Assembly: GCF_012940005.1 (NCBI RefSeq)
Contig: NZ_SPMX01000066.1
Span: forward strand, 1 to 64,000
Origin: Candidatus Accumulibacter contiguus
GTDB taxonomy: Bacteria; Pseudomonadota; Gammaproteobacteria; Burkholderiales; Rhodocyclaceae
Reading direction: 5' to 3'
DNA: 64,000 bases
The notes beneath the pieces were generated by a model, which was given only the letters and a program-made list of their open reading frames with translations, did no database searches and had not been told where the DNA came from. Numbering within the stretch: the first letter of the stretch is position 1; each line of letters opens with the position of its first letter. Shown in pieces: positions 7,523 through 17,752 of this stretch. The position numbers were made by a program, and so were the translations under genes.

Positions 7523-10500
7523 TCATCTCTCGGCTTCCTGGAACCAGTAGGCGCGCTGATTCGCACCCACCGTGCCGATTTGACTCATCCCGCAGTTGCC
7601 ATCACTGCAGGACCCTTCAAAAATCTTGCCACCACGGATGACGAGGATTCCATCCGATGGAAAACCCCGTATCGCATACTTGGAGGAAACGCGCGAATCG
7701 CTGCTCGTGATCGTACCATCGTAGTTGGTATCCACCACCACTCCGCCTGTGAGCGCGTTCATGGCGTAGTTCGTTCCCTTTCCGAGCGGCACGCAGGCTG
7801 AGGCTGAGGCCGCAGCAAACGGGCTATAGGATCCAAAACGCAGTATGTTGAAGAAGACCGATGGGGCATTGACCACCTTTTCTCCATCCACCTTTTTGCC
7901 ATCCCTGTCGACCGTTTGGTCCAGCCGCATCGCCCAGCCCAGTTTGTCGTGAAGTGCGGTTTGCGCCGTCTTTCTCTGGTCCTCGGTACCGAACTGGACC
8001 AGATTGTCGGTCAGGTCATAGAAGTCACTCTTGCTCGGGTCGGACGAGTATTTGATGACCGCCTTGTCCTTCGTCGTCGTCAAACCTGTGTCGGTATCCT
8101 TGATCATGAACATCAGGTCATGGTTATCCGTACGCAAGGGATTCTCTCGGTCTCCGGTCCCGACGTATACCGCGTCAAAGCGCTGCCCCTGGTCGAGCTG
8201 TTTCACTACGGCGGGAGGGAAGAAAATCTTTCGCCGCGGTGTTTCGCCATTGGTCAGATCGGCAAACTTGATGGAGGTCCAGTCGGATGGCTTGTCGCTG
8301 TCGATATCGAAACGCCAGACGTTTCCTCCCAGGTCACCCAGATACAAACGATCGGCATAGCCGTTGGAATCGAGATCCGTGTTTAAAGGAGTCGCATCCG
8401 AGGGAATGCTGAACCCCATTTCGGACACCTGTGTGTTCTGGTCGGTTTTGTCTAGCGGGGTAAAGCTCCTGATCAAGGCGCCGGTTTTGCCGTTCACAAA
8501 AAATACCCCACGGCCCATTGGCTTGCTCGTGCTCGTAATACTCTCGACTTTCACCGAACCCAGCGCAGGAGTGGATAGCGAATCGCTTACCGTAAAGGTA
8601 AAGCTGCGAGCACCTGTGACCGTGATGGTTTTGGTGCCGTTATAGCCAGCTAGCGTAGCGCCCGATATCAGAACCGAATCACCTGTGGTGTAAGCATGAT
8701 CAACGGGGGTGGTGGCGGTTGCCGTCGTTCCCGAGCGAGTGATCGTCACCGAGATCTGGTCATTGGGTACCGGATCATAACCGGCGCCAAAAACCAGCAC
8801 GGGGTTCTCCGTATCTGCGCGCATCCTGGTAAAGGCGGGTGCAGACCAGGTCTCCCCTAATTCCGAAAATCCCGTAGTCTTGTCGTCAATCTTCCACAGG
8901 AACTGGGGTTTCGCCTTGTCGGTAATGTCGAGGGCGTAGACCGCACGGCCACCACGGCGCATGCCGAAGGCCAGGTAAGCCTTGTCGATTTTGCCGTCTT
9001 GATCCTTGTCCTCAAAGTAAATCTTCGGGCTGCCATCGCCTGTGATGAGATGCTCGCCGATCGGGTTTTCATACATCGTCTTGAGTTTCGGGAGGTACTC
9101 TTCCGGCATGAAGGCCCATTGCTCCTTGCCATCCTTCGTATCCACGGCGTGCAACAGGCCATCATTGGACATGTAGAATAGATAGACGACCGGATCGGCA
9201 GGATCCCCTTTCTTGTCGCTGTCGTAAATGAGGATGGCCGGGTTGGAGTGCAACACGTCTCCATGTGGCCAGGCTCGCCATGTGGAACAAGCCGTTGCGG
9301 AGTTGGCGTCCTTGCATCCCGCATCCGTCGGATCGCCCCCCCGGGCATAGTTGATGATCGTTGCCCGCGTCGCATCCAGCATCGAGGGATCGCCCAGCAA
9401 TGTCTTGGTGATCGCCGTATTGACTTCCGACATGGCATTGCTGCTGTCGGTCAAGACTTTCTCCGTACTGCTTGAGAGATGGGTGTACAGCTTACGGGTA
9501 GCCGGCGTGGAACCGGAAGCCGTCTTCAATACATGTCCGGTCCCACCCGCATTGGGCTTGCTACCATCCGGCTTGGCAGGGTCACTCCAGTGGCTCACGG
9601 CCGCGTCCCGCACTCTGGCCGTTCTCTTGGATGTGTCGAATTCCTCGATGTTTTTCAGCTTGTCTGTGAAGGTTGTCTGGCCTGTCAGGCACAGCGGGAT
9701 TTGCACGCCGTCGATGTCTTTTCCGCACTCATCGACATCGCTACTGAGCTTGAACTTCTTGACCGTACCCTCCCAACACTGTTGCAGTCTGGGTCCAAAG
9801 AAAGCAAGAAAAATGTCATCCGAACTCTCTGCGCGGTTGGTCGCCGAGATGGGAACGGTCGGCGCAGCGAGCGTCGGATTCCAGTCGCGGATCGTTGCGA
9901 TGACTTCGGAAAGTTTACTGGACAGTTCACTAGCCTTATCTGCCTTGTAAGCGCCTTTATCGGCTGTGGCTGCATTTTCGAGCACCGGCGAGGAGCCACC
10001 GGCAAAACCAATCGTGTAGGTGGAGACGGACTGAGTGCCTGGAATCGAGTCAGAGTCTGTGGCACCACCGGGAGACATGTCGCCCTGGGCCATGAAATGG
10101 GTCAGTTCGTCCAGCCAAATGTAATTGGCGGGGTACAGGATGTCCGGTGGACCATACGGTACGCCGGGGCTGGTTGGGTCGGGTTCGTACTGCCCTGAAC
10201 TGCTGTCTTGCTGTGTGCTGATTTCGGGCGTGCCGACTTGGGTGAGCGCCTTGACCAGAGTATCCGCCTGATTGTCGTTCTCGGGGCCGCCATCCGAAAC
10301 CAGAACCACATAGTTTTTCTGACAATTCGCTTGTTTGTCTTTGCCTTTTTGCGGGTTACTCATCATTGGAGAATCGTATTTTCCGTCGACAATGGCTGAC
10401 GGGTCTCTGCCCTCCGATACCTTGCCACCGCCGACTGCGTCGGTGGAATTGATTCCGAATAGGGGAGTTTCTCCACGGAAGTACAGGTATGCTTCGTACA

Positions 10501-12955
10501 TCACCTCCGTCAGTGGGGTCGAGCCGCTGGCCACCACACGGTTGATTGCGCCGGAGAGTCCCTCGCGATTGACGTAATCGGTGTCCGTGCTGCTGGAACC
10601 CATGCGACGGATCGCATAGGCTACGTTGCCTCCCTGGCTACCTTCAGTACCAGCAAGTCCGGTGGAAGGGGCGGGCATCCTGTTGAAAACCATCAGGCCA
10701 AAGCGGACACCGTTCGTGTTCGCGACCAGATATGTGAAGGCGTCCTTGGCGATCTGCAAACGTGTCTTGCGCCCGATCGGGGCACCATTCGGCCCTTTCG
10801 GTCCGAATTTCCAGTTGAGGTAATTGACCGAGTACATGTCGACCGCATTATAGTTGGCGGACGGGTCGGTCGGTATATAGGACGCTGTGCTTCCTGTGGC
10901 GGAACTCGTAGTGTTCCAGGCCTGGCCGAAGGTACGGTCGGTTGCGTTAGTCATGAAGCCGCTGCCCGGGTTGCCGCTCGTGCCATTATCGGCCTTGCAG
11001 TCGTGATCCAGATAATCCGTCTTGGCAGCGAACGGATAGACGTAGTAATCGTACTTGGGAACCTTGTCGTAATCGATTGGAGACGTGCTGATCGGATTGG
11101 CACAAGCGTTGTCACCGACGTAGAAACAAGCGGGAGAGCCCTCGTTTGCCTCGCAGGTGGTGCTGGTGTCGGGCTTTGCGTTACAACCGGCGCTACTGTT
11201 GAGCGAGGCATTGCGATAGACCGTTGAACCGACGGTAATGTCAGGGAGGTTGCTTTCACAGTAGCTGGAGCTGCTCGCGCCGAACGAACAGGCCACCCCT
11301 GTGCAAGTGCCGCTGCAAGTGCCACCGTGATAATAGGTGCCCACCCCCTCTACCTGGACCGTTTGCCGGTCACTCCATTGGCAATTGATGGTGTTCTGGA
11401 TCGTCTCGGGAACGGGCGCGCCGCAGGCCGGAGGTGGCGTGCTGCAATCTGCAGGATTGATGCCGTTGTCTCTGCATTGGGTGCCACTCGGAACCCATTT
11501 TTTGCCCAGGAACTTGCTGCTTGGCGTGGCATCGATCACGCAACTGCGTGTACACAGCGTGGTGGTGGTGACCGATGAGACATCGGCCAGTCTCAATAGC
11601 GATTTCGGGGAATCGTAATAGGCAGGAGTGCCGGTCATATCGCCGAAAGCTGGGGCAGGGGAGGCGTCGCGATTGCCTTTCCACGCCGTGTGCTTTACTG
11701 CCGACAGTTGTTGTTCTGCCGTGGTTGTCATCGCGTCGAAGGTGACGGTGAGGCCGTAGAGACCGAGCACGTCGAACAGCGACTCACGCCCCCCCACCTG
11801 GATGCTATTGATGTAAATCTGGAAGTTGAATCCCCCCATGTCGGCCTTGAGATCTGTCCATCCGGAACGTGACGACGTGTCTTGGGTGCGAATCGGTTGC
11901 CCCTGGTCGCCAATATCGGTCCAGCTGCTAAACGGAGCCGAACGTGGGAAACTGTCGCGTACCGGGAATGGTCCGGTGGGTTCTCCGCCACCCGCAGTGC
12001 CCAGAAACTCGCTTTGTGCGCGGATGTTGCTGCCGATGGCTCCGACTACGCTACCGCTAGAAATCTGCAGCGTGCTTGTTGCGCTGGGAATCGGGCTAGT
12101 ATCCAATTTTCCGGGGTAGGTGGTATCGCCGTTGCTCTGCCGCCCATTTTTCAGGTTCAGATAAGGTTCCCAACGTTGCCATTGCTGGTTCAGGTATTTT
12201 CCCGTATTGCGCGGGTAGGGTGTCGGCGCGAAGACCGTGGATGGGAGAAGCTTCTCCGGCGAGTCGTTACATTTGTTATGTTCACGAAAATCCTGGGTTG
12301 GCCCATAGTCGATCCCCCCGCGAACCTGTGCAGGGAAACTGCTCTGCGACACCCCACCAGCCCAACGATTGAAGGCATTCGACCACAGTCGCGGGTCTGT
12401 CTCCGGGGCCCCGGCCGGCAGCCAGAAGATCCAGCTGGCGTTATTGTAATTGCGGTAGATGCTGCGCGACCCTGGGTCGTCTGCCTCGGCTTGGTTGGTG
12501 TAGTTAGTTAGGAATGTAGTCAAGGTGCCCGGTATATTCTTCGATTTTATATAAGATCCATAGGATTCCATCAATTCCTCTGACCAGAATCCGTTTCTGG
12601 CCAATGCATGGCCGGGATCCCTTGCGGTATCCGATATGTTGTTGATAAATCCGGGGTCGTTCCACAGATATTCCACATGCGAATCGTAGGCGCCGGAATT
12701 CTCGGAATATTCGCGCCATCCTTCCGGTCTGTTCATCGAGTCCGAGGTGTCGAGAATCAGCAGGATCGCCGGTTCGGCGGTACTGCCGGCATAGGGCGTC
12801 GACAGGTAGATGTCCGTGTCTCGCGCCGAAGCGACAGAGGAATACAGAGACAGTGGCAGTACGGCCGCCGGATTTGCCAGCGCCGCAATCAGGGTCCAAG
12901 CGACACGCCTTTGCCAGGGCTTGAGGGGATTCCGGGTGGGGTCGGGGGTGAGCAT
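7523..12955 (-). CDS. pilY1: PilY1-type pilus tip adhesin/assembly protein
   Basis: A very large secreted protein (about 1,810 aa; P. aeruginosa PilY1 is about 1,160). It has an N-terminal signal region, then a von Willebrand A-like start LLILDTSDSM with a DxSxS metal site. The C-terminal half is a PilY1 beta-propeller (VVYLFYMSNDGLLHAVDT, LGDLGGNVWRFDID) with calcium-loop motifs DKDQDGKID and DTNYDGTIT. It includes many Cys residues. It is expected at the pilus tip with the minor pilins, promoting assembly, adhesion and surface sensing. GAGG lies seven bases before ATG 12955, so I prefer it to ATG 12970. The extra length is mostly in the N-terminal half. The frame is unbroken. Confidence 0.92.
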   Translation of the reverse strand: MLTPDPTRNPLKPWQRRVAWTLIAALANPAAVLPLSLYSSVASARDTDIYLSTPYAGSTAEPAILLILDTSDSMNRPEGWREYSENSGAYDSHVEYLWNDPGFINNISDTARDPGHALARNGFWSEELMESYGSYIKSKNIPGTLTTFLTNYTNQAEADDPGSRSIYRNYNNASWIFWLPAGAPETDPRLWSNAFNRWAGGVSQSSFPAQVRGGIDYGPTQDFREHNKCNDSPEKLLPSTVFAPTPYPRNTGKYLNQQWQRWEPYLNLKNGRQSNGDTTYPGKLDTSPIPSATSTLQISSGSVVGAIGSNIRAQSEFLGTAGGGEPTGPFPVRDSFPRSAPFSSWTDIGDQGQPIRTQDTSSRSGWTDLKADMGGFNFQIYINSIQVGGRESLFDVLGLYGLTVTFDAMTTTAEQQLSAVKHTAWKGNRDASPAPAFGDMTGTPAYYDSPKSLLRLADVSSVTTTTLCTRSCVIDATPSSKFLGKKWVPSGTQCRDNGINPADCSTPPPACGAPVPETIQNTINCQWSDRQTVQVEGVGTYYHGGTCSGTCTGVACSFGASSSSYCESNLPDITVGSTVYRNASLNSSAGCNAKPDTSTTCEANEGSPACFYVGDNACANPISTSPIDYDKVPKYDYYVYPFAAKTDYLDHDCKADNGTSGNPGSGFMTNATDRTFGQAWNTTSSATGSTASYIPTDPSANYNAVDMYSVNYLNWKFGPKGPNGAPIGRKTRLQIAKDAFTYLVANTNGVRFGLMVFNRMPAPSTGLAGTEGSQGGNVAYAIRRMGSSSTDTDYVNREGLSGAINRVVASGSTPLTEVMYEAYLYFRGETPLFGINSTDAVGGGKVSEGRDPSAIVDGKYDSPMMSNPQKGKDKQANCQKNYVVLVSDGGPENDNQADTLVKALTQVGTPEISTQQDSSSGQYEPDPTSPGVPYGPPDILYPANYIWLDELTHFMAQGDMSPGGATDSDSIPGTQSVSTYTIGFAGGSSPVLENAATADKGAYKADKASELSSKLSEVIATIRDWNPTLAAPTVPISATNRAESSDDIFLAFFGPRLQQCWEGTVKKFKLSSDVDECGKDIDGVQIPLCLTGQTTFTDKLKNIEEFDTSKRTARVRDAAVSHWSDPAKPDGSKPNAGGTGHVLKTASGSTPATRKLYTHLSSSTEKVLTDSSNAMSEVNTAITKTLLGDPSMLDATRATIINYARGGDPTDAGCKDANSATACSTWRAWPHGDVLHSNPAILIYDSDKKGDPADPVVYLFYMSNDGLLHAVDTKDGKEQWAFMPEEYLPKLKTMYENPIGEHLITGDGSPKIYFEDKDQDGKIDKAYLAFGMRRGGRAVYALDITDKAKPQFLWKIDDKTTGFSELGETWSAPAFTRMRADTENPVLVFGAGYDPVPNDQISVTITRSGTTATATTPVDHAYTTGDSVLISGATLAGYNGTKTITVTGARSFTFTVSDSLSTPALGSVKVESITSTSKPMGRGVFFVNGKTGALIRSFTPLDKTDQNTQVSEMGFSIPSDATPLNTDLDSNGYADRLYLGDLGGNVWRFDIDSDKPSDWTSIKFADLTNGETPRRKIFFPPAVVKQLDQGQRFDAVYVGTGDRENPLRTDNHDLMFMIKDTDTGLTTTKDKAVIKYSSDPSKSDFYDLTDNLVQFGTEDQRKTAQTALHDKLGWAMRLDQTVDRDGKKVDGEKVVNAPSVFFNILRFGSYSPFAAASASACVPLGKGTNYAMNALTGGVVVDTNYDGTITSSDSRVSSKYAIRGFPSDGILVIRGGKIFEGSCSDGNCGMSQIGTVGANQRAYWFQEAER

Positions 12956-12988
12956 GATCGGGCCTCGCATGTCGTCAACGGTTGGTAA

Positions 12989-13474
12989 TCAGGAGCAGCC
13001 ACCTGGGGGCAAGACGCCACGAACCCCCTGGTGTACATTGGTTCTGCCGCTAAAGATCGGGTCTCTGGCTTCCGCCAGAACGTCGAAATAGACAGCCTGC
13101 AGGGCACTCGGACCCAGCATGTTGCCGCTTCCCAGGCCGGCAAAGTCGGTACATGCCACTTCAGTGGCGGTCAAGGTGACATTCTTCAGATGGCTGAATT
13201 GTCGTGAGTCCAAATCGAACTTTTTATTGAAATTTTTTGCGTCCAATTCAGGTTCGGCGCGATGGGAGAACTTTCCCCGGTTCGTGTTCATGAAATCCCA
13301 GATGGCGGCTTCTGCGTTGGCCAGGTTCTGGGCGGAAGTCTGGCTGGCGCCCCCGATCTTCAGTTCGAGGACACCGGTACGCAGCATGGAAACGACGAGC
13401 AGCGTCATGATGACCATCATGATCAGGCTGAACATCAGTACCACGCCGGTTTGTGATTGGGCGGTTGTTTTCAT
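12989..13474 (-). CDS. pilX: Minor pilin PilX
   Basis: The 161-aa protein has a short basic leader followed by the hydrophobic helix GVVLMFSLIMMVIMTLLVVSM, with Gly-Val rather than the Phe-Thr-Leu of classical pilins, as usual for PilX. The sequence MLRTGVLELKIGGASQTSAQNLANAEAAI is characteristic of PilX N-terminal domains. It forms part of the minor-pilin priming complex with PilV, PilW, FimT/FimU, PilE and PilY1. Its ATG overlaps the pilW stop (ATGA), indicating translational coupling, and pilY1 follows after a short gap. Confidence 0.88.
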   Translation of the reverse strand: MKTTAQSQTGVVLMFSLIMMVIMTLLVVSMLRTGVLELKIGGASQTSAQNLANAEAAIWDFMNTNRGKFSHRAEPELDAKNFNKKFDLDSRQFSHLKNVTLTATEVACTDFAGLGSGNMLGPSALQAVYFDVLAEARDPIFSGRTNVHQGVRGVLPPGGCS

Positions 13475-14514
13475 GGTGGTGAGGATTCAAGCCGTTGGGC
13501 GATATTGCGAACCTGGAAGGATTGTGTGAACACATGTCGATGATAATTGCAGGGAAGTCCGTCTTCCAGGCAGTTCAACTCGGCGGTTCCGTCACCATCG
13601 AGATCATAGGATCTGCTGCGATCGTCATAGTCATTGCTTGGCCTGGGCGAGCGAACCAGCAGAGAAATTCTCGCCATCACCACCCTTTCTGCAAACTGCT
13701 CGGCCGTCGGTGTCTCGGTGTAAGTCACTGGAGCGCCGGTGCCGCCAGTGCCGAGACCGTAGAGGATCCGCACCGCCTCGATGCCTTCTGCGATAGCCAC
13801 CTCGGTCATCGTCGTGCCGGCAAGTTCCTGTCGTACCAATGTGGGAATCGGCTGGCTACCGTCATCTGTGGCAAGACAGACGGTGCCGCCCGTGCCGGTG
13901 GGGCGACTGCAGGGGCGTAGATAGTAGGCCCTGGCCTGATAGGGATAAATCGGCGCAGCGGCTCCACCCAGAAAAGCTCGTTTGGACGACGCTGGCAAAC
14001 CGGCATATTGGTCACCCTGGAACAGGATGCCGCCGCCCGGATCCGACTGCACATACAGCGTCCCATTTTGCAGATCGGCAGGTTTCACCTCTATTCCGAT
14101 GGCTCCGCGCAGCACGAGAATGAAGCTGCCACTGAGGTAATTGCCGGCTTTGATGCAGGACATTTTCGCAAGGGTGCCCGTGCCGAGCGATTGCGTGAAA
14201 GTGGTGGCCCAGTCTGTGCCACAATCGTTGGTAATGGTAATGGCCACCGGAATGGCAAGGTCGTTGGTGGCGATATGGCCATAGAATCCCGCCATGCGCA
14301 GGTCATTGCCCATGGTATTGAGTGCATAGGCTCCGTTCTCCTGCATGCGGGAGAATTCGTCATTGACCTTGAAAACCCGGGTGGAATTGACGAACAGACT
14401 GCCCAGGGCGAGCAGCAGGATGATGCCAATCGTCATGGCGACCATGATTTCCACCAGGGTCATGCCACTTTGCAGCGAGCGGGCTGCGGGCCGAATGGAC
14501 TCGCGCTTGAACAT
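13471..14514 (-). CDS. pilW: Minor pilin PilW
   Basis: The start is set at ATG 14514, which overlaps the pilV stop as TGATG; the frame stays open further upstream but without pilin features. The protein (~347 aa) has the class III prepilin signature SLQSGMTLVEIMVAMTIGI with Glu at +5 of the mature helix, then FSRMQENGAYALNTMGNDLRMAGFYG, typical of PilW. It is a minor pilin of the type IV pilus tip complex and is processed by PilD. Coupled overlaps on both sides place it firmly in the pilV-pilW-pilX operon. Confidence 0.9.
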   Translation of the reverse strand: MFKRESIRPAARSLQSGMTLVEIMVAMTIGIILLLALGSLFVNSTRVFKVNDEFSRMQENGAYALNTMGNDLRMAGFYGHIATNDLAIPVAITITNDCGTDWATTFTQSLGTGTLAKMSCIKAGNYLSGSFILVLRGAIGIEVKPADLQNGTLYVQSDPGGGILFQGDQYAGLPASSKRAFLGGAAAPIYPYQARAYYLRPCSRPTGTGGTVCLATDDGSQPIPTLVRQELAGTTMTEVAIAEGIEAVRILYGLGTGGTGAPVTYTETPTAEQFAERVVMARISLLVRSPRPSNDYDDRSRSYDLDGDGTAELNCLEDGLPCNYHRHVFTQSFQVRNIAQRLESSPP

Positions 14515-15158
14515 CAGGAACATCCCCAGGGTGCGGCGGCGTTCAATTGGCAGGTGACGACCGTGAGGGTGACCAGGCGGCGGCGAGCATCGGTTCCATA
14601 CAGTCCTGCACCGCATGCCGAGGCCGTTGGGATTCCCGTGTCGCTTTCGCCCTGCCAGGCAACGCTGATCAAGAACACCGGCTGATTGGCGTCGGGCCGT
14701 TCGACACATCCGCGTGCGCCGATGATGCCCCCGACACGATTGGTCGCAGCATCCTTGATTTCCGATAGACCGGCAAGCACGCCATCCCATGTGGCGAGGT
14801 GATTCTCCGCAATCTGCTTGTTGTCAATGCACTTGTAGTACTTTTCATCGACGCTCAAACACTTGGCTTCGTCGGAGAGCGCTTTGTACGTCTTGAACAA
14901 ACCTCCCCATCCAGGCATAGCATCACCGTCGGCAACCCCCGTCACGTAGTACGGGGCTCCTCCCTGATTGGCCCGGATTTTTTCGGCCATTTCCTGAGCC
15001 ATGGCCAGCGCCTGCTGACGTTGGTAGGCCTCGAACCCGGCGCGCTGCCCCTTGAGCATCAGGGCCGCAATGCCGAGCAAAGCAATCATGAGGATGAGCA
15101 GGGAAATCAGCACTTCGAGAAGAGTGAATCCGCGCGTGGCCTGTTGAAAGAATTTCAT
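14514..15158 (-). CDS. pilV: Minor pilin PilV
   Basis: The 214-aa protein begins MKFFQQATRGFTLLEVLISL, a perfect prepilin peptidase site (G/FTLLE) and hydrophobic N-helix, followed by QRQQALAMAQEMAEKIRAN, typical of PilV. It belongs to the minor-pilin complex that initiates pilus assembly and presents PilY1. It lies between fimT and pilW, and its stop overlaps the pilW start. Length and motifs are normal. Confidence 0.9.
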   Translation of the reverse strand: MKFFQQATRGFTLLEVLISLLILMIALLGIAALMLKGQRAGFEAYQRQQALAMAQEMAEKIRANQGGAPYYVTGVADGDAMPGWGGLFKTYKALSDEAKCLSVDEKYYKCIDNKQIAENHLATWDGVLAGLSEIKDAATNRVGGIIGARGCVERPDANQPVFLISVAWQGESDTGIPTASACGAGLYGTDARRRLVTLTVVTCQLNAAAPWGCS

Positions 15159-15167
15159 GGCGCGTTC

Positions 15168-15728
15168 TCAAGGGCAAGCAGCAACGCCACTGACGGTCGT
15201 GATCCGTCCCGTCGGACTGAACTCCAGCAGGCGTGCCGGTACGCTCGGGGAAATGAGCGTGGAACTGACCGTGATTCCTCGGACCCCCGTTTTTTCGGTG
15301 CCGTCATCAATGAAGGTGCGTACCCGGCCATCTGCACCAAAGCTCAGGACTTTGATCGAATTGTCGACGTTTGTGCCGACGCTGCAGACTTTGACGGTAT
15401 TGTCGAGTGCCGGTCGGGAGACGAGGACACCCTCACCGGCATCCCACACCCCATTGCGGTTGGCATCGTCAAAGACCTGCCATCCGCCAACCCACTGGGC
15501 CGTAGTGCGCGTGATACCGACGCGAGTGCTGCGCTTGATCGCTTCGACGCGCGCCAGAGCCAGGTCAGCAGTGAGGTCCGAGCTGACTGTCCTGAGGCGT
15601 TGATTGGCGATCATTTCCTGAAAGGGGAGCGTGGCCATGCTCATCAGAATACCCATGATGACAATTACGACGAGCAGCTCAATCAGGCTGAAGCCGTCAT
15701 TGCGGGTTTGCTGGAAGGGAATTACCAT
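15168..15728 (-). CDS. fimT: Pseudopilin of the FimT/GspH type
   Basis: The start at ATG 15728 overlaps the upstream pilE stop and gives MVIPFQQTRNDGFSLIELLV, with the prepilin cleavage site G/FSLIE. The later region LTADLALARVEAIKRSTRV and FDDANRNGVWDAGE match the GspH/FimT domain. The product is about 186 aa. It is likely a minor pilin (FimT/FimU role) in the tip complex. A longer reading from 15782 adds 18 hydrophilic residues before the leader and is less likely. Confidence 0.87.
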   Translation of the reverse strand: MVIPFQQTRNDGFSLIELLVVIVIMGILMSMATLPFQEMIANQRLRTVSSDLTADLALARVEAIKRSTRVGITRTTAQWVGGWQVFDDANRNGVWDAGEGVLVSRPALDNTVKVCSVGTNVDNSIKVLSFGADGRVRTFIDDGTEKTGVRGITVSSTLISPSVPARLLEFSPTGRITTVSGVAACP

Positions 15729-16186
15729 AGTTTGTCCGTCCCTCCTGCCGTGTACTTTTTGTCTCCGTCGGTTTCTCTCCACTTCTCGGTTCTGTTGTTG
15801 ATGAACAGAGTCCCGTCCGCAGCCATTCTGGCGCCGGCCTTCGGGGCCATGGACAGCAGAAACGAGGGAGGAGTGCCTGCAATGTTCACTGTAATAGCCG
15901 GGTCGGCGTAATCGGCAGCGATGTCCGCGGGTGTGCTCATGCCCAGTCCGCCAGCTCCGGCACCCAGTACCGTTGCGTACTGCCGATTGTCCAGCAGATA
16001 CTGTTCCTGACGCTGTGCGACATCCAGCAGGAATTGCTGGGCGGCGGCACGGTGGGCTCGATTGATATATTCATTGTAAGCCGGTACGGCAATCGCCAGC
16101 AAAATGCTGATGATTGCCACAACCATCATTAATTCAATCAGCGTAAAGCCGGAACTCTTTGGTTCAGTCCGATGATTCATCATCAT
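15722..16186 (-). CDS. pilE: Type IV pilin-like protein PilE
   Basis: Three consecutive ATG codons at 16186/16183/16180 follow AGGCGAA; I take the first. The product (~154 aa) begins MMMNHRTEPKSSGFTLIELM and continues with the classic pilin helix VVAIISILLAIAVPAYNEYI. This is a PilE-type minor pilin gene heading the operon; whether it is the major subunit cannot be told from sequence, but its neighbours suggest a minor one. The C-terminal half is short and lacks a clear disulfide pair. It overlaps fimT. Confidence 0.85.
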   Translation of the reverse strand: MMMNHRTEPKSSGFTLIELMMVVAIISILLAIAVPAYNEYINRAHRAAAQQFLLDVAQRQEQYLLDNRQYATVLGAGAGGLGMSTPADIAADYADPAITVNIAGTPPSFLLSMAPKAGARMAADGTLFINNRTEKWRETDGDKKYTAGGTDKLW

Positions 16187-16340
16187 TTCGCCTGCGAGGT
16201 GAAGTGTAGGGCAGGGCCTCAAGCGGGTCCGGCGGGGCACAGACACCGTTCCATCATAGTCGAGGGTCGGCTTCGAGCAAGCTCGGCGCGATATACGGCC
16301 GCTTGTGGGGGATGAGTGGTGCGAGGTATGACGGTTCTGG

Positions 16341-17273
16341 CTACTGCAGTTCGCGCGGCAGGGCAAAGGTGACGTTTTCTTCGGCGCCGTCGAGTTGGCC
16401 TACCTTGGCCGGGTCGCCACCCGACAGGCGATTGACGACCTCCTGGACCAGCACCTCCGGGGCGGAGGCGCCGGCGGTGACGCCCACCCGGCTGGCGCCA
16501 GCGAGCCAGGCCGGGTCGATCTGCTCGGCCTGATCGACGAGATAGGAGCGGCTGCCGATCAGTTCGGCGACTTCGCGCAGGCGATTCGAGTTGGAACTCG
16601 ACCGGCTACCGACCACGAGAACGACTTCCGACGTCCTGGCCAACTGCTTGACTGAATCCTGCCGATTCTGCGTGGCGTAGCAGATGTCGTCCTTCTTCGG
16701 GCCAATGATCCCGGGAAAGCGTTCCTTCAAGGCCGCGACCACCAGGGCTGCGTCGTCGACCGACAAGGTGGTCTGCGTGACGTAGGCCAGGCGCGTCGGC
16801 GATCTGACCTGCAACTGGCGCGCGTCGGCGACGGTTTCGACGAGATACATGCCATCCGGACTCTGTCCCATGGTTCCCTCGACCTCGGGATGTCCCTTGT
16901 GGCCGATCATCACGATCTCGCAGCCTTCCCTGCGCATCTTGGCGACTTCGACGTGCACCTTGGTGACCAGCGGGCAGGTGGCATCGAAGACCTTCAGGCC
17001 GAGTCCTGCGGCCTCTTCGCGAACCGCCATCGAGACGCCGTGGGCACTGAAGACGACCGTACTGCCGGCCGGTGCTTGCGCCAGTTCGTCGATGAAGACG
17101 GCGCCCTTGGCGCGCAGGTTGTCGCAGACGAACTGGTTATGCACCACTTCATGGCGGACGTAGATCGGTGCGCCCAGGATTTCGATGGCACGTTCGACGA
17201 TGGCGATGGCGCGCTCGACGCCAGCGCAGAAGCCACGCGGCTTGGCGAGAATGACCTGCATGCTGGGCCTCAT
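16341..17273 (-). CDS. ispH: 4-hydroxy-3-methylbut-2-enyl diphosphate reductase
   Basis: IspH (LytB) makes IPP and DMAPP from HMBPP, the last step of the MEP isoprenoid pathway, using a 4Fe-4S cluster. The three cluster cysteines are present: C16 (PRGFCAGV), C100 (DATCPLV) and C198 (DICYATQ). The HGVS and EVVHN substrate motifs are also intact. Length (310 aa) is normal. The ATG at 17273 overlaps the fkpB stop (ATGA); an internal ATG at 17261 is an equally acceptable start. The fkpB-ispH order after lspA is a common proteobacterial arrangement. Confidence 0.96.
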   Translation of the reverse strand: MRPSMQVILAKPRGFCAGVERAIAIVERAIEILGAPIYVRHEVVHNQFVCDNLRAKGAVFIDELAQAPAGSTVVFSAHGVSMAVREEAAGLGLKVFDATCPLVTKVHVEVAKMRREGCEIVMIGHKGHPEVEGTMGQSPDGMYLVETVADARQLQVRSPTRLAYVTQTTLSVDDAALVVAALKERFPGIIGPKKDDICYATQNRQDSVKQLARTSEVVLVVGSRSSSNSNRLREVAELIGSRSYLVDQAEQIDPAWLAGASRVGVTAGASAPEVLVQEVVNRLSGGDPAKVGQLDGAEENVTFALPRELQ

Positions 17274-17752
17274 AGGATGGCGATGACTTCGACTTCGAAA
17301 CGGATCGGTTTGCCGGCGAGCGGATGGTTGAAATCGAAGAGCGCGCTGGTGTCGGTCAGCTCGCGCAGGAAGCCGGCAAAACTGGCCGAACCGTCGGGCG
17401 AGCTGAACTCGATCAGCGAGTTTACCCGGAGTTCGATTCCCGGGGGCAGCGCGCTGCGGGCGATGCGTTCGACGAGGCGCGGGTTGTGGGGTCCAAAAGC
17501 GTCCAGGCCGGCGAGCTGGAAGACCTGGCGTTCGCCGGCGGCGAGCCCGATCAGGCAGTTTTCGAGCGATTCGGCAAGCTGGCCACTGCCCATCTGGAGA
17601 GTGGCCGGCGAGAGGTCGAAGGTGCTGACGTAATCGCTGCCGTCATGGGCAGAGAGGCGGTAGTGCAGCGTCAGGAAACTGTCGGATCTCACCGTTGCGA
17701 TGTCGGCAGGCGATGGGTCGGCGTTCGGCGTATCGGTCATGACTTTCATCAT
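17270..17752 (-). CDS. fkpB: FKBP-type peptidyl-prolyl isomerase (SlpA/FkpB)
   Basis: The 160-aa protein has the SlyD-like FKBP fold with inserted flap: [37 protein letters not shown] and [17 protein letters not shown] are diagnostic. It catalyses prolyl isomerisation and probably acts as a cytoplasmic chaperone. The first ATG (17752) overlaps the lspA stop. The first residues MMKVM are encoded by the 46-bp palindromic repeat (17734-17779), and the native start may be the internal ATG at 17740 (MTDTPN). It is translationally coupled to ispH downstream. Confidence 0.9.
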   Translation of the reverse strand: MMKVMTDTPNADPSPADIATVRSDSFLTLHYRLSAHDGSDYVSTFDLSPATLQMGSGQLAESLENCLIGLAAGERQVFQLAGLDAFGPHNPRLVERIARSALPPGIELRVNSLIEFSSPDGSASFAGFLRELTDTSALFDFNHPLAGKPIRFEVEVIAIL

